A stretch of 64,000 nt of DNA from Chroococcidiopsis sp. TS-821. GTDB taxonomy: Bacteria > Cyanobacteriota > Cyanobacteriia > Cyanobacteriales > Chroococcidiopsidaceae. Shown here in pieces: positions 36,749-45,419 of the stretch (the first letter of the stretch is position 1; each line of letters begins with the position of its first letter). The position numbers and the translations under genes are program-made. The notes under the pieces are model-generated. The model was not told the origin of the DNA. It saw only the letters and a program-made list of their open reading frames with translations, and made no database searches. The stretch covers positions 1 to 64,000 of the forward strand of contig NZ_MVDI01000009.1 of the NCBI RefSeq assembly GCF_002939305.1, written 5' to 3'.

Positions 36749-37807
36749 ATGTCGAACTCAACTCCTCCACCGTTTCAGCCTGCTGATGAGGCACTCAACA
36801 AAACTCCAGACGCGGTCAATATCAACCCTAATACCGCAGCGCCGATCGCACCCACCGACCGTAGTGCCAAAACGCGGCAACTACTAGGAATGAAAGGTGC
36901 TGCTTCAGGAGAAACATCGATTTGGAAAATCCGCTTGCAGCTGATGAAGCCGATTACTTGGATTCCCCTGATTTGGGGTGTCGTTTGTGGCGCGGCTTCG
37001 TCGGGAGAATACACCTGGACGTTAGAAAATGTCTTGAAAGCTGCAACTTGTATGTTACTCGCAGGACCCCTACTGACGGGTTATACGCAAACACTCAATG
37101 ATTTTTACGATCGCGAAATTGATGCGATTAATGAACCCTACCGCCCAATTCCTTCAGGGGCAATTTCCATCCCGCAAGTTGTGTCTCAAATCTTACTCTT
37201 ACTTGCTGCAGGAATCGCTTTAGCGTTTGTTCTCGACCGCTGGGTTGGTCACGACTTTCCCACAATCACAACGCTGGCGCTGGGCGGCGCATTCTTAGCG
37301 TATATCTACTCTGCACCGCCATTGAAACTCAAGCGCAATGGTTGGCTAGGTAATTATGCCTTGGGTGCCAGCTACATTGCTTTACCTTGGTGGACGGGTC
37401 ATGCGTTATTTGGGGATTTGAATTGGACAATCGCGATGCTGACGTTGATTTACAGCTTGGCTGGATTGGGAATTGCAGTTGTAAATGACTTCAAAAGTGT
37501 GGAAGGCGATCGCCAATTAGGACTCAAGTCGCTACCGGTGATGTTTGGCGTCAACACCGCCGCGTGGATTTGTGTCGCTATGATTGATTTATTTCAAGCA
37601 GGAATTGCGGCTTATTTAATCAGCATAGGCGAAAACCTCTACGGGGCAATTTTACTTTTGTTGTTGATTCCGCAAATTACGTTTCAGGATATGTACTTCT
37701 TGCGCGATCCCATCAAAAATGATGTTAAGTACCAAGCCAGCGCGCAACCTTTTCTTGTTCTAGGCATGCTCGTAACTGGATTAGCATTGGGTCATGCAGG
37801 AGTGTAG
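36749..37807 (+). CDS. chlG: Chlorophyll synthase (ChlG)
   Basis: This UbiA-family prenyltransferase esterifies chlorophyllide a with geranylgeranyl or phytyl diphosphate in the thylakoid membrane. The first Asp-rich motif is NDFYDREIDAINEPYRPIPSG and the second is NDFKSVEGDRQLGLKSL; both are complete. About eight membrane helices and 352 residues fit ChlG. A variable hydrophilic N-terminus of about 65 residues is present. It follows the ArsA-like gene by 20 bp, an arrangement seen in other cyanobacteria. Confidence 0.96.
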   Translation: MSNSTPPPFQPADEALNKTPDAVNINPNTAAPIAPTDRSAKTRQLLGMKGAASGETSIWKIRLQLMKPITWIPLIWGVVCGAASSGEYTWTLENVLKAATCMLLAGPLLTGYTQTLNDFYDREIDAINEPYRPIPSGAISIPQVVSQILLLLAAGIALAFVLDRWVGHDFPTITTLALGGAFLAYIYSAPPLKLKRNGWLGNYALGASYIALPWWTGHALFGDLNWTIAMLTLIYSLAGLGIAVVNDFKSVEGDRQLGLKSLPVMFGVNTAAWICVAMIDLFQAGIAAYLISIGENLYGAILLLLLIPQITFQDMYFLRDPIKNDVKYQASAQPFLVLGMLVTGLALGHAGV

Positions 37808-37808
37808 A

Positions 37809-37840
37809 AAAGGGGTCAGGGATCGGGGGTCAGAAATCAG
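37809..37840. repeat. Heptanucleotide repeat (GGGGTCA family)
   Basis: The heptads AAAGGGG, TCAGGGA, TCGGGGG and TCAGAAA lie directly after the chlG stop. Confidence 0.7.
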
Positions 37841-38021
37841 CAAATTTTTAGAATTTAGCTTTTGTCGCGTAATAGACTTCCTGAATGAATCACAAACGCC
37901 CTCTGACTCCCTGCGGGGCTACCTCAAGTATAGAGTTTGAAGTTTGAGGTCTAATTTGTAGTCAGGGTAATTATAGAGGCTCAGAACGATTGAAATAACT
38001 ACAATCTAGCCGCTATAATCC

Positions 38022-38050
38022 CCAGCCTCCGACCCCTCTGACCTCTCTTC
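38022..38050. repeat. Heptanucleotide repeat (GGGGTCA family), inverted
   Basis: The heptads CCAGCCT, CCGACCC, CTCTGAC and CTCTCTT are the complement of the family. They face the direct array at 37809-37840 across about 180 bp and touch the stop codon of the small gene at 38050. Confidence 0.65.
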
Positions 38051-38289
38051 TATTCTTCGTGACGCAACTGCCATGCAGCACCAAATGCTGCACCTGCACC
38101 TGCGATAAAACCAGTACTAATTCCTTGCAGGGTATTCATCACAGGATCTTGAGTTAAACACTCGCTTGTGACATGAGTAGCTTTTAAACACTGTTTGCTT
38201 TCTGCCCAACTTGCAGTTCCTCCCAAAATAACTCCCGCTGCACTGCAAGAAACAACTAATAATACGAGGCGCTTGACTTTTCTATCCAT
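38050..38289 (-). CDS. Small conserved-looking membrane protein, unknown
   Basis: The 79 residues have an N-terminal hydrophobic segment or signal (LVLLVVSCSAAGVILGGTASWA). A short loop with two cysteines (QCLKATHVTSEC) and a second hydrophobic glycine/alanine-rich segment (GISTGFIAGAGAAFGAAWQL) follow. The signal-like start and cysteine pair suggest an exported or thylakoid-lumen loop with a disulphide. No family is recognised. It lies 66 bp downstream of sppA on the same strand direction. Confidence 0.6.
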   Translation of the reverse strand: MDRKVKRLVLLVVSCSAAGVILGGTASWAESKQCLKATHVTSECLTQDPVMNTLQGISTGFIAGAGAAFGAAWQLRHEE

Positions 38290-38355
38290 AGATAGATGCT
38301 AAAAATAGTAAATTGTCGGTGGCTTCTACTTAATTTACCACTGAAATTTAAAATT

Positions 38356-40194
38356 TCAATCAATTTCTAAATCAAACAGTAAGCGAGCGTAGACATTTAA
38401 AGGATCGTTCATCGCCTGTAAGACAGAGATTTCGGCTTGCAGTTTCTCCAATTCTGATTTCAGCGGGACTGGTAGCGACGAACGCTCAAGCGGATAATCT
38501 TGCATCATTAAACGAATTCCGCTGGCTAGCTGGGCTAAAAGTCTGGCTTCAAAAGTTCGTACTTCAGGATACTCATGTAATTGCCAATCGTTACCTAGCT
38601 TAGCTTGCGCAGCTGCGTACTGAATTGCGGCATCAAGTCCACCGATTTCATCGACTAAGCCAATTTCTTTGGCTGCAGCACCTGACCAAACTCGCCCTTG
38701 GGCTATTTCTGCTACCTTCGGTAAAGGAAGTTTGCGTGCTTGGGCAATTCGATTGAGAAAGATATTATACAATCGTTCGGCAGTGCGCTGCGATCGCGTC
38801 AGTTCTTGAGTTGATAGCGGACGCGCGATCGTCTGACTGTCGGCGTAACGACCTGTTTTAACGCTATCCCAGGTAATTCCGTTATCGTTAGCTAGCTGTT
38901 GGATATTAAAGCGCAGTCCAAAGACACCAATAGAACCTGTAATAGTGCTCGGTTCAGCAAAGATGCGGTTAGCATCCGTCGCAATCCAGTAACCGCCAGA
39001 AGCTGCATAATCGCCCATTGAGACGACAACAGGTTTAACTTGGCGGGTGAGTTGCAACTCGCGCTGAATTTCCTCAGAAGCTGTCGCGCTACCACCACGA
39101 CTATTCACTCGTAAGACAACGGCTTTAACTTGATTATCTTGACGCAGCGTACGCAAGATGCGGGCAAAGCGATCGCTTCCCACTTGTCCCGCGCTTCCTT
39201 GTCCGTTGACAATTGCTCCTTCGGCATAAACAACCGCAATTTTATTGCGTGAGTTGCGTGCAGTCCGCGTTCCCCGTTCTAGCTGCGCATAACTTGGTAC
39301 ACTAATTTGCCGAAAAGTACGGCTCTCTTGTGATTCTCCAGTTAGTTGCTTTAATTGCGCTAAAACTTCATCAAAATAGCCAATTTGATCGACTAAACCA
39401 CTTTTTTGCGCTTCATCAGGTAATAATATTCCTTGATTATCCGCGATCGCTTGCAGTTGTGACGTACTTACGTTACGGCTATTGCTCACTGCATTTAGCC
39501 ATTCTGCCCAAACATCACCTAATAGGCGCTGTAATTGTTCGCGGTTTTCGGGACTTAATTGCGATCGCGTAAACGGTTCCACTGCTCCCTTAAATCTACC
39601 AACGCGAATGACCTGGACACCAACGCCGAACTTTTCCAAAGCCCCAGCGAAAAATACAGGTTGGTTACTCAATCCATTGAGTTCCATCGCTCCCAAAGGA
39701 TTCGCAACGATTGTATTCGCGACCGAACTGAGGTAATAGTCTTTTTGCCGCCAGTCTGTATTGTAGGCAATTATTGTTTTTCCTGAGGCGCGGAAACGTT
39801 CTAATGCTTGACGCACTTCTTTGAGCGTAGCAAAGCCAGCACTACTTTGGGCGGTAGTGCGACTCCCATCAAGATACAAGCCAACAATCCGGTTATCTTG
39901 CCGCGCTCTTTCTAAAACATCCAGCACTGTACGCAAACTAACGCGATTGCTTTCTTCGCCGGTTAATGCTTGTTGTAGAATGATTCCAGGGCTTGAGCTT
40001 GGCGGTGTATCTGTAATATCCAAGGACAAATCAAAAACAAGGACAGATTGCTCTTTGAGTTGTGGTCCTGTATCTCTCGATGCGACTGCTACAAGTAACA
40101 ACAGTAATCCGCCAGTACCGACACCAATAAAGATTAACAGTCCTAGTATGGTTCCGACGATACTGGCAAAGGTTTGTTTGAAAAAGTTCCGCAT
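38356..40194 (-). CDS. sppA: Signal peptide peptidase SppA, 67K type
   Basis: This membrane-bound serine protease degrades cleaved signal peptides. One N-terminal membrane helix (IVGTILGLLIFIGVGTGGLL) precedes two tandem peptidase S49 domains. The catalytic Lys, about residue 201, lies in GRFKGAVEPFTR of the first domain. The catalytic Ser, about residue 399, lies in YAASGGYWIA of the second. The 612 residues match the long 67K form, which in cyanobacteria has been linked to light acclimation. A heptad repeat sits directly before its start codon. Confidence 0.95.
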   Translation of the reverse strand: MRNFFKQTFASIVGTILGLLIFIGVGTGGLLLLLVAVASRDTGPQLKEQSVLVFDLSLDITDTPPSSSPGIILQQALTGEESNRVSLRTVLDVLERARQDNRIVGLYLDGSRTTAQSSAGFATLKEVRQALERFRASGKTIIAYNTDWRQKDYYLSSVANTIVANPLGAMELNGLSNQPVFFAGALEKFGVGVQVIRVGRFKGAVEPFTRSQLSPENREQLQRLLGDVWAEWLNAVSNSRNVSTSQLQAIADNQGILLPDEAQKSGLVDQIGYFDEVLAQLKQLTGESQESRTFRQISVPSYAQLERGTRTARNSRNKIAVVYAEGAIVNGQGSAGQVGSDRFARILRTLRQDNQVKAVVLRVNSRGGSATASEEIQRELQLTRQVKPVVVSMGDYAASGGYWIATDANRIFAEPSTITGSIGVFGLRFNIQQLANDNGITWDSVKTGRYADSQTIARPLSTQELTRSQRTAERLYNIFLNRIAQARKLPLPKVAEIAQGRVWSGAAAKEIGLVDEIGGLDAAIQYAAAQAKLGNDWQLHEYPEVRTFEARLLAQLASGIRLMMQDYPLERSSLPVPLKSELEKLQAEISVLQAMNDPLNVYARLLFDLEID

Positions 40195-40199
40195 TAAAG

Positions 40200-40234
40200 A
40201 GGGGTCAGAGGTCGGAGGTCAGGGGTTAGGGATA
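40200..40234. repeat. Heptanucleotide repeat (GGGGTCA family)
   Basis: The heptads AGGGGTC, AGAGGTC, GGAGGTC, AGGGGTT and AGGGATA lie 6 bp upstream of the sppA start codon, replacing a normal ribosome-binding region. Confidence 0.75.
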
Positions 40235-40334
40235 GAGAAAAGCCTGAGCAAAGATCGAGTTTATTTTAACGAAGAAATTGGGAGTTAGGGTGATTTTTTA
40301 AACTCGCGATCTTTGAGCCTCGATTTCTCTTAAG

Positions 40335-41606
40335 TTAACTCTTCTCTGACTCTTCTGCTTGAGCGGTTTTTAGCGCTTCTACAAGCTTCGTTAAAGCATA
40401 TTCCAACTCAAAGCCAGGATCGCTTGCGACCCAGCCTTCGGGCGTTAAATGCCGCGTTTCAAAGTGCAAATGGGGACCAGTGGAATTTCCCGTACTTCCT
40501 ACAAGTCCGATGACGGTTCCTTGTTTGACGCGATCGCCTGGTTGCACAAAGATCTCGGATAAGTGACCATAGAGCGTTTGCTGTGGCGGAGTATTTTCTA
40601 GCGGTGTTTTGTCAGAGCTCTTGGCGAGTTTTTCGTGTTCGAGGACAACAGTTAACCCGTAGCCGCCCAGAAAGTCAGCGATCGCAACCTTTCCTGTATA
40701 CGCAGCCAATACAGGCGTTCCTGTAGGTGCACCTAAATCAATTCCCGCGTGAAATCGGCGATCGCCTGTAATTGGATGAATGCGCCAGCCGAATAAAGAG
40801 GTAATTGGTGCAGGGATGGTTAAGGGAAAGAGTAAGCCTGTATTGCGAATCCTCACTCCTTGCTGCTGCATCCGGTTGTAGTAAGCTTGCGTGCTAGGCG
40901 AGACGCTTTGATTGACAAGTGCGATCGCTTGTTGAATGTATGCTGGCGGTTCTTTGGCACCACTTGTTTTTATATAACTAGCGCTACTACCACGCACTGG
41001 CGATACACTTGCGATTTGATTGCTTGTCGGTATTCGTGTCAACGCGCTACGCGATCGCGGGTTACGAATAGCAACATTCGTACGTTGGGGTACCGTCGGA
41101 CAAGCACTTGCAGCACCTTGCCCGTTGCGAACAACGGCGCGACATCCTGTAGAACGTTCTGATAGGACAACCGCACTAGGCGGCTCATAAGTTTTAGTCG
41201 CACCAATACTATAGTTTGTCGGATCGATATGCGTTCTGCTGAAGTCTGGTGTCGGGTTAGTTGCTTGCGGTTTTTGCGCTGTAGGTGTATTTGGCAGAAC
41301 TGTCTGCGGGCGTTTTTGAGGAGTAGCGACTTGTTGTGATGCTTCTGGTTTAACTGGAACTGCTGGAGTCGCAAGTTTTTGGCGTAATCTTTCCACTCTG
41401 GCTTGATGCGCATCATTTGAATTGGTTGGGGAAGGAGTTGTGTCTTCCTTAATAGGTACAACGATGCTATCGATACTTGCTTGTGCCAATGCTGGTTGGT
41501 GACTGAGGAGGCTAACTACACCAAGACACGTCAAGCTTGGTAATAGCAGCGAACGCCGCCCAAAATAGGATGAAGGCGCGCTGGCGTTTTCGTTTCCCTG
41601 TTTCAT
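40335..41606 (-). CDS. Exported M23 family metallopeptidase
   Basis: A signal peptide ends near ALAQA (residues 1-42). About 200 Pro/Thr/Ser/Gln-rich residues follow, then the lysostaphin-type M23 domain. Its zinc ligands are His and Asp in RFHAGIDLG and the last His in HLHFETR, with LYGHLSEI between. It is intact. The enzyme should cut or, with partners, regulate cutting of peptidoglycan peptides in the periplasm. It stands alone, 141 bp upstream of sppA and on the same strand. Length 423 fits cyanobacterial M23 proteins. Confidence 0.93.
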   Translation of the reverse strand: MKQGNENASAPSSYFGRRSLLLPSLTCLGVVSLLSHQPALAQASIDSIVVPIKEDTTPSPTNSNDAHQARVERLRQKLATPAVPVKPEASQQVATPQKRPQTVLPNTPTAQKPQATNPTPDFSRTHIDPTNYSIGATKTYEPPSAVVLSERSTGCRAVVRNGQGAASACPTVPQRTNVAIRNPRSRSALTRIPTSNQIASVSPVRGSSASYIKTSGAKEPPAYIQQAIALVNQSVSPSTQAYYNRMQQQGVRIRNTGLLFPLTIPAPITSLFGWRIHPITGDRRFHAGIDLGAPTGTPVLAAYTGKVAIADFLGGYGLTVVLEHEKLAKSSDKTPLENTPPQQTLYGHLSEIFVQPGDRVKQGTVIGLVGSTGNSTGPHLHFETRHLTPEGWVASDPGFELEYALTKLVEALKTAQAEESEKS

Positions 41607-41742
41607 TCATTCCTCTCAGTTGCTGTTGATTCGCCTTGGTGGAAGATTATACTGGTTTGTCTCGCGTCAGGAAAGAGGGTCAGGCGCAAGTAGTACTCCT
41701 ACTACAGTGTCTGTAGCTGTTAGAATGGCTTGAACTGTTTGG

Positions 41743-41808
41743 TGTTGGGTAATCGGTAATGGGTATGTAGTCGAGTCTGCGACCAATTACCAGTTACCCC
41801 TTACCAGC
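41743..41808. repeat. Inverted pair of TGGTAAT-family heptads
   Basis: TAATCGG and TAATGGG on the left face ACCAATT, ACCAGTT, ACCCCTT, ACCAG on the right, with a short spacer between them. The pair could form a hairpin 40 bp upstream of pgeF. Confidence 0.65.
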
Positions 41809-41849
41809 CTTTAAATTACGTTTATTTCTACCTATCTACCTAATTATCA

Positions 41850-42623
41850 ATGCATACTTGGCACTGGCAAACTTGGCAAGGCTTACCGTATCTTACTTGT
41901 AGTCTTTTAGAACCTTGGTTGCATGGTTTTTTTACTCAGCAGTTTTGGTCGCGTTCTCCCGCAGAACTTGTTAAGGTACTGCATCCAACTGTAGAAGCTT
42001 ATCGAGTCAAACAGGTACATGGCAATATTGTTTTGACGCCTTCTCAAATTAAAGCAGCAATTAACGCCGAAAATGATTCGTTACCACCAGCTGATGGTGT
42101 CGTCACAGAACAAGCTTTGCAATCAGCGTGGGTTGCTAGTGCCGATTGTACTCCAGTATTGATTGCGGATTCTCAAACTGGGCAAGTCGCGGCAGTGCAT
42201 GCAGGGTGGCGTGGAACCGCAGCGAAAATTGTGCCAGTGGCGATCGCGCGTTTGCAAGCACAAGGTAGTCGATTAGCCGATTTGCGCATTGCCTTAGGAC
42301 CTGCAATTTCAGGTGCAGTTTACCAAGTTTCGACTCAAGTCGCGGCTCAAGTCGGAGCTACGATATATACTGCTAGTGCTGATGAGTTAATTATCAATGC
42401 CCTACAGCGCTTGCCCAAAGCACCAATTCTTCCCGACCCTGAACCAGAACGCGTGCGCCTCGATGTGCGGCGCGTGATTGCCCTTCAGTTAGAACATTTA
42501 GGAATTCACCCCGAACAAGTAGCGATCGCACCTCATTGTACTTATCAACAGCCTGAGTGTTTCTTTTCTTACCGTCGCGACCAGCAAAAAAAAGTTCAAT
42601 GGTCGGGAATTATCAGTAAATAG
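41850..42623 (+). CDS. pgeF: Peptidoglycan editing factor PgeF (YfiH/DUF152 family)
   Basis: PgeF-type proteins remove wrongly incorporated L-Ser from cell-wall precursors; the fold was formerly annotated as polyphenol oxidase. The zinc/active-site elements are KQVHGN, SADCTPVLIAD, VHAGWRGT and APHCTYQQPECFFSYRRD, with the expected His and Cys residues all present. The 257 residues fit. The start ATG 41850 has no good Shine-Dalgarno; heptad repeats lie just upstream. Confidence 0.93.
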   Translation: MHTWHWQTWQGLPYLTCSLLEPWLHGFFTQQFWSRSPAELVKVLHPTVEAYRVKQVHGNIVLTPSQIKAAINAENDSLPPADGVVTEQALQSAWVASADCTPVLIADSQTGQVAAVHAGWRGTAAKIVPVAIARLQAQGSRLADLRIALGPAISGAVYQVSTQVAAQVGATIYTASADELIINALQRLPKAPILPDPEPERVRLDVRRVIALQLEHLGIHPEQVAIAPHCTYQQPECFFSYRRDQQKKVQWSGIISK

Positions 42624-43628
42624 TATTTCATTTTCCTGAGCTTTTCCTGTATAATTTACTGAAAATCAATCAGTATTTATCAGTAATAACCGAAGCTGTG
42701 GATTTCTAAAAAGCATATGCAATCTACACTTAACGGATACTTTGCATTTTCTTAGCTAATTTTCACAATATTTTTATAATAAATTGCCTGTAATTTGGTT
42801 ATGCTATAAGCATATTCAGGGATAACTAAATTAAACTTTATATACCGAACTACACGCCTTTAGGGAATTACCTCTAGAGGCGTTTATAATGTGAAGAAGG
42901 TAGCTGGTATAAATGAATTTTTAAATTAAAAATTCCAAAAGCTATACAGAAGTTAAATCAATTATTTTGGCAAAACATTCATGCAAGTTAAATGCGTAAT
43001 AGTCAATATGACTGTTTTTATTTGAAACTGATTTCTTTTTGCAGCGCTTTCTGATTGTTAGGCTAGCACAAAACTCAGAGCGCTTGGCGCTTTAGACAGT
43101 AACCCTTCATCCTGTGTGAGACGAGTGTTTGTAGGCGGTTTAGAAAGCTGAAAGCATTACAAATCAAAGCTGGTAGCTAGTTAAACAATGTTTTGCAAGC
43201 ACTAAATCCAAGTGGCGATTACCATGACTGTAGTTATGCAAGAGGTAATGAATCCTACTGTTTTGACTTCATTAATCTCTTTTTCAAAGATCGTCGTTTT
43301 TCCTTTGCTAACTCATCTGCTTGACTATTTCAGAATAATTAACATTGCTGTAGAAGTTAGCTGTAGAAAGCACCGAAAGTTGTATGAAAAGTTTATCAAG
43401 AGTTAACTTATGTTTAACTGTTTATTGCTAAGAATGTGAAAAATATTGGTTAACAAAGCTTAAATGTATATATTGTTGACTGTTTGAATTTAGCTCAAAT
43501 GAAAAGCTCTTTAGCTCTTGGGTAAAAATACAACTTCTACTGATATCTGATCCCTAATAGGACAATGGTAGTTCAAGATGAATTTCAACTTGAGTTAGGA
43601 ATGACTAATTGGTTTTAGGCGCTAGTTG
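42624..43628. other. 1.0-kb AT-rich region without a convincing gene
   Basis: No protein with family resemblance is seen in either strand; a 64-codon frame at 43212-43406 has no recognisable features. A strong hairpin lies at 42855-42882 (listed separately) and a small one (AGCGC/GCGCT) near 43078-43092. The stretch may contain a small RNA gene ending at the first hairpin, but no promoter was identified with confidence. Confidence 0.5.
42855..42882 (+). terminator. Hairpin resembling an intrinsic terminator
   Basis: CGCCTTTAGGG pairs with CCTCTAGAGGCG over 11 positions (two G-T pairs) around an AATTA loop, followed by TTTATAAT. It lies 230 bp after pgeF. It may end the pgeF transcript or an unannotated small RNA; the T tract is short. 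Confidence 0.5.
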
Positions 43629-44285
43629 CTAGCGCTGAATTTCTCTGATTTTGCTAATAGCTAATTGGTGGTTATTAGGATCTTCTTGAGTGCGAAACAA
43701 TTCCGCCGCTTATTGTAAATCATTAATCGCGCCTGGTTTATCTCCGCTGTTGTAGCGAGTCAAGCCGCGATGATAGTAAGTTATTGCTAAATTGTAAACT
43801 GCACCTTGTCGATTACCTCGCAGTCGCGATCGCACCGCAGATGGCATTTGGTTGATAACTTGAATAGCTTGAGTATATTCTGAAATGGCTCCTACCATAT
43901 CTCCACTATGTTCGCGGTTCAAGCCACGTTGGTGATAAAGCTGCGCCAGGTTGAGGTAGGGATCTTCAAGTAGAGGGTTAATCTTTATCGCTTGGGTGTA
44001 ATCGGCGATCGCGCCTTACGGATCTCCTAATGCTAAGCGGGCTAAACCGCGATCGTTGTAAGCATCAACGTGATTTGGATCGAGCTTAATTGCGTGCGTA
44101 TAATATTCAATCGCGCCTTGTTTATCGCCTTCGAGTTGATCTTTAAAAACTCCTTGATGGTAATATTCTTCAGCACTCATTGCTGCGAGTGGCGATTGCG
44201 CATAGGTAGTCGGGATTTCACCTAATGCAGTAGTAACTCCGAAAAGTAGGCACGTTGCGAGTATTATTTGATGAAGACGGAGCAT
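43629..44285 (-). pseudogene. Exported TPR-repeat protein interrupted by two in-frame TAA codons
   Basis: From ATG 44285 the frame gives a signal peptide (LHQIILATCLLFGVTTALG...TYAQ) and TPR units (AEEYYHQGVF...GDKQGAIEYYTHAIKLDPNHVDAYNDRGLARLALGDP). TAA then interrupts it at 44016-44018. The same frame goes on with GAIADYTQAIKINPLLEDPY and further TPRs to PGAINDLQ. A second TAA (43710-43712) follows, then AAELFRTQEDPNNHQLAISK to a final TAG at 43629. Frame is kept throughout; only two ochre codons break it, each where Gln or Lys would fit. A 7-bp hairpin overlaps the final stop. Probably a young pseudogene. Confidence 0.82.
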
Positions 44286-44364
44286 AGTACAGTTAATTTG
44301 TGGTTTTGCAAAGGTGGCGATCGCTCGCATTAACATGAGAATTAGTCGTTAAATAATCACTTAA

Positions 44365-44880
44365 CTAATTGCAGCCTTGCGCTACTAAATGATTCAAATC
44401 GAGACTCCACTGATACACAGCGCTATTATTACCAACTGCAATGAGATTTTTACTGTTAGTAGTAAATATTACACATAAACTCTGTGTTTTTACTGAAAAA
44501 GAGCCTAAAAGTTGACCGCGAATATTCCACAGTTTGATTGTGGAGTCATCGCTTGCTGAAGCAATAAGCTTTCCATCAGGGCTAAAACTGACATCATTGA
44601 TCCAGCCACTGTGCCCTTGTAATGTAGCGATTAATTTACCATCGAGACGCCACAGCTTGACCGTACGATCGACACTTGCTGAGGCGAGAAGTTGACCATC
44701 AGCACTGAAACTAACATCGCTAACTGCATCGTTATATCCTTGCAGCAGCGTGTTAAGTAATTTACCATCAACACACCACAATTTCACCGTAGCATCTTTG
44801 CTAGCAGAGGCAACGATTTTGCTATTCGGGCTAAACGCAACACGATTGACAGCAGCTTGATGTCCTTGTAGCGATCGCAC
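44365..44880 (-). CDS. WD40-repeat fragment, probably the remnant of a larger protein
   Basis: Three clear WD40 repeats are visible: LQGHQAAVNRVAFSPNSK...ATVKLW, VSFSADGQLLASASVDRTVKLW and LQGHSGWINDVSFSPDGK...STIKLW. A partial fourth follows. The start GTG 44880 sits mid-structure, and the frame upstream still reads AEIVVAAYSRRGVRSL, a typical linker before cyanobacterial WD40 domains, before a TAA at about 44922. A propeller needs about seven repeats, so this looks like the truncated 3' end of a NACHT/TIR- or kinase-WD40 gene. It lies next to the broken TPR gene. Confidence 0.65.
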   Translation of the reverse strand: MRSLQGHQAAVNRVAFSPNSKIVASASKDATVKLWCVDGKLLNTLLQGYNDAVSDVSFSADGQLLASASVDRTVKLWRLDGKLIATLQGHSGWINDVSFSPDGKLIASASDDSTIKLWNIRGQLLGSFSVKTQSLCVIFTTNSKNLIAVGNNSAVYQWSLDLNHLVAQGCN

Positions 44881-44885
44881 TCCTC

Positions 44886-45419
44886 GCCGCGAGTAAGCTG
44901 CAACGACAATTTCAGCCTGTTAACTTTTTTTGATGTTTAGTCAATTAAATAAGTATTAAATTTTACAATGACCTGGATTTTATATAGTTGTTTAAAATTA
45001 TAGAGGAGCTATCTACTGCTTGAGCAATTATGTAATATTACGATATAACAGGGCTTGCGATCGCACAGCCGCATTTGCCAAAAATAGCGAAACTCGTTCA
45101 ACCACCGTTATAGTAAGCTGTTGCTCGATGCGTGGAAATTGTCCAGATTCTAGTAAACTTATAATCTTTTACAGATAACAGATAATGCGTTGCAATCGCT
45201 AGGTGGGCAGTGTAAACCGCTACTACAGGCATTGTTAACATAATGCGATCGCTCGCACCATATTATAATTATTTCCTACTTTCATTTGCTTGCTCAGCGT
45301 GTAAAAAATAACCTGTCACAACCTCACTTAATCTCAGCATCCTTCATAAATCTTATGTACAAAATAGCGAGAGCAAGGGGGAAAAATACTGAAATAATTA
45401 TGTTTGAGCGATCATTAAC
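44886..45419. other. Intergenic region upstream of WD40 fragment and downstream of the rhodopsin gene
   Basis: Apart from the linker remnant of the WD40 gene at 44886-44925, no coding potential or structured element is evident in this 0.5 kb. A short plus-strand frame at 45286-45495 runs antisense into the rhodopsin gene and is not supported. Confidence 0.5.

Noticed and set aside
43212-43406. 64-codon plus-strand frame in the gene-free region
   Set aside because: No ribosome-binding site, no family resemblance and low-complexity hydrophobic content typical of AT-rich noise.
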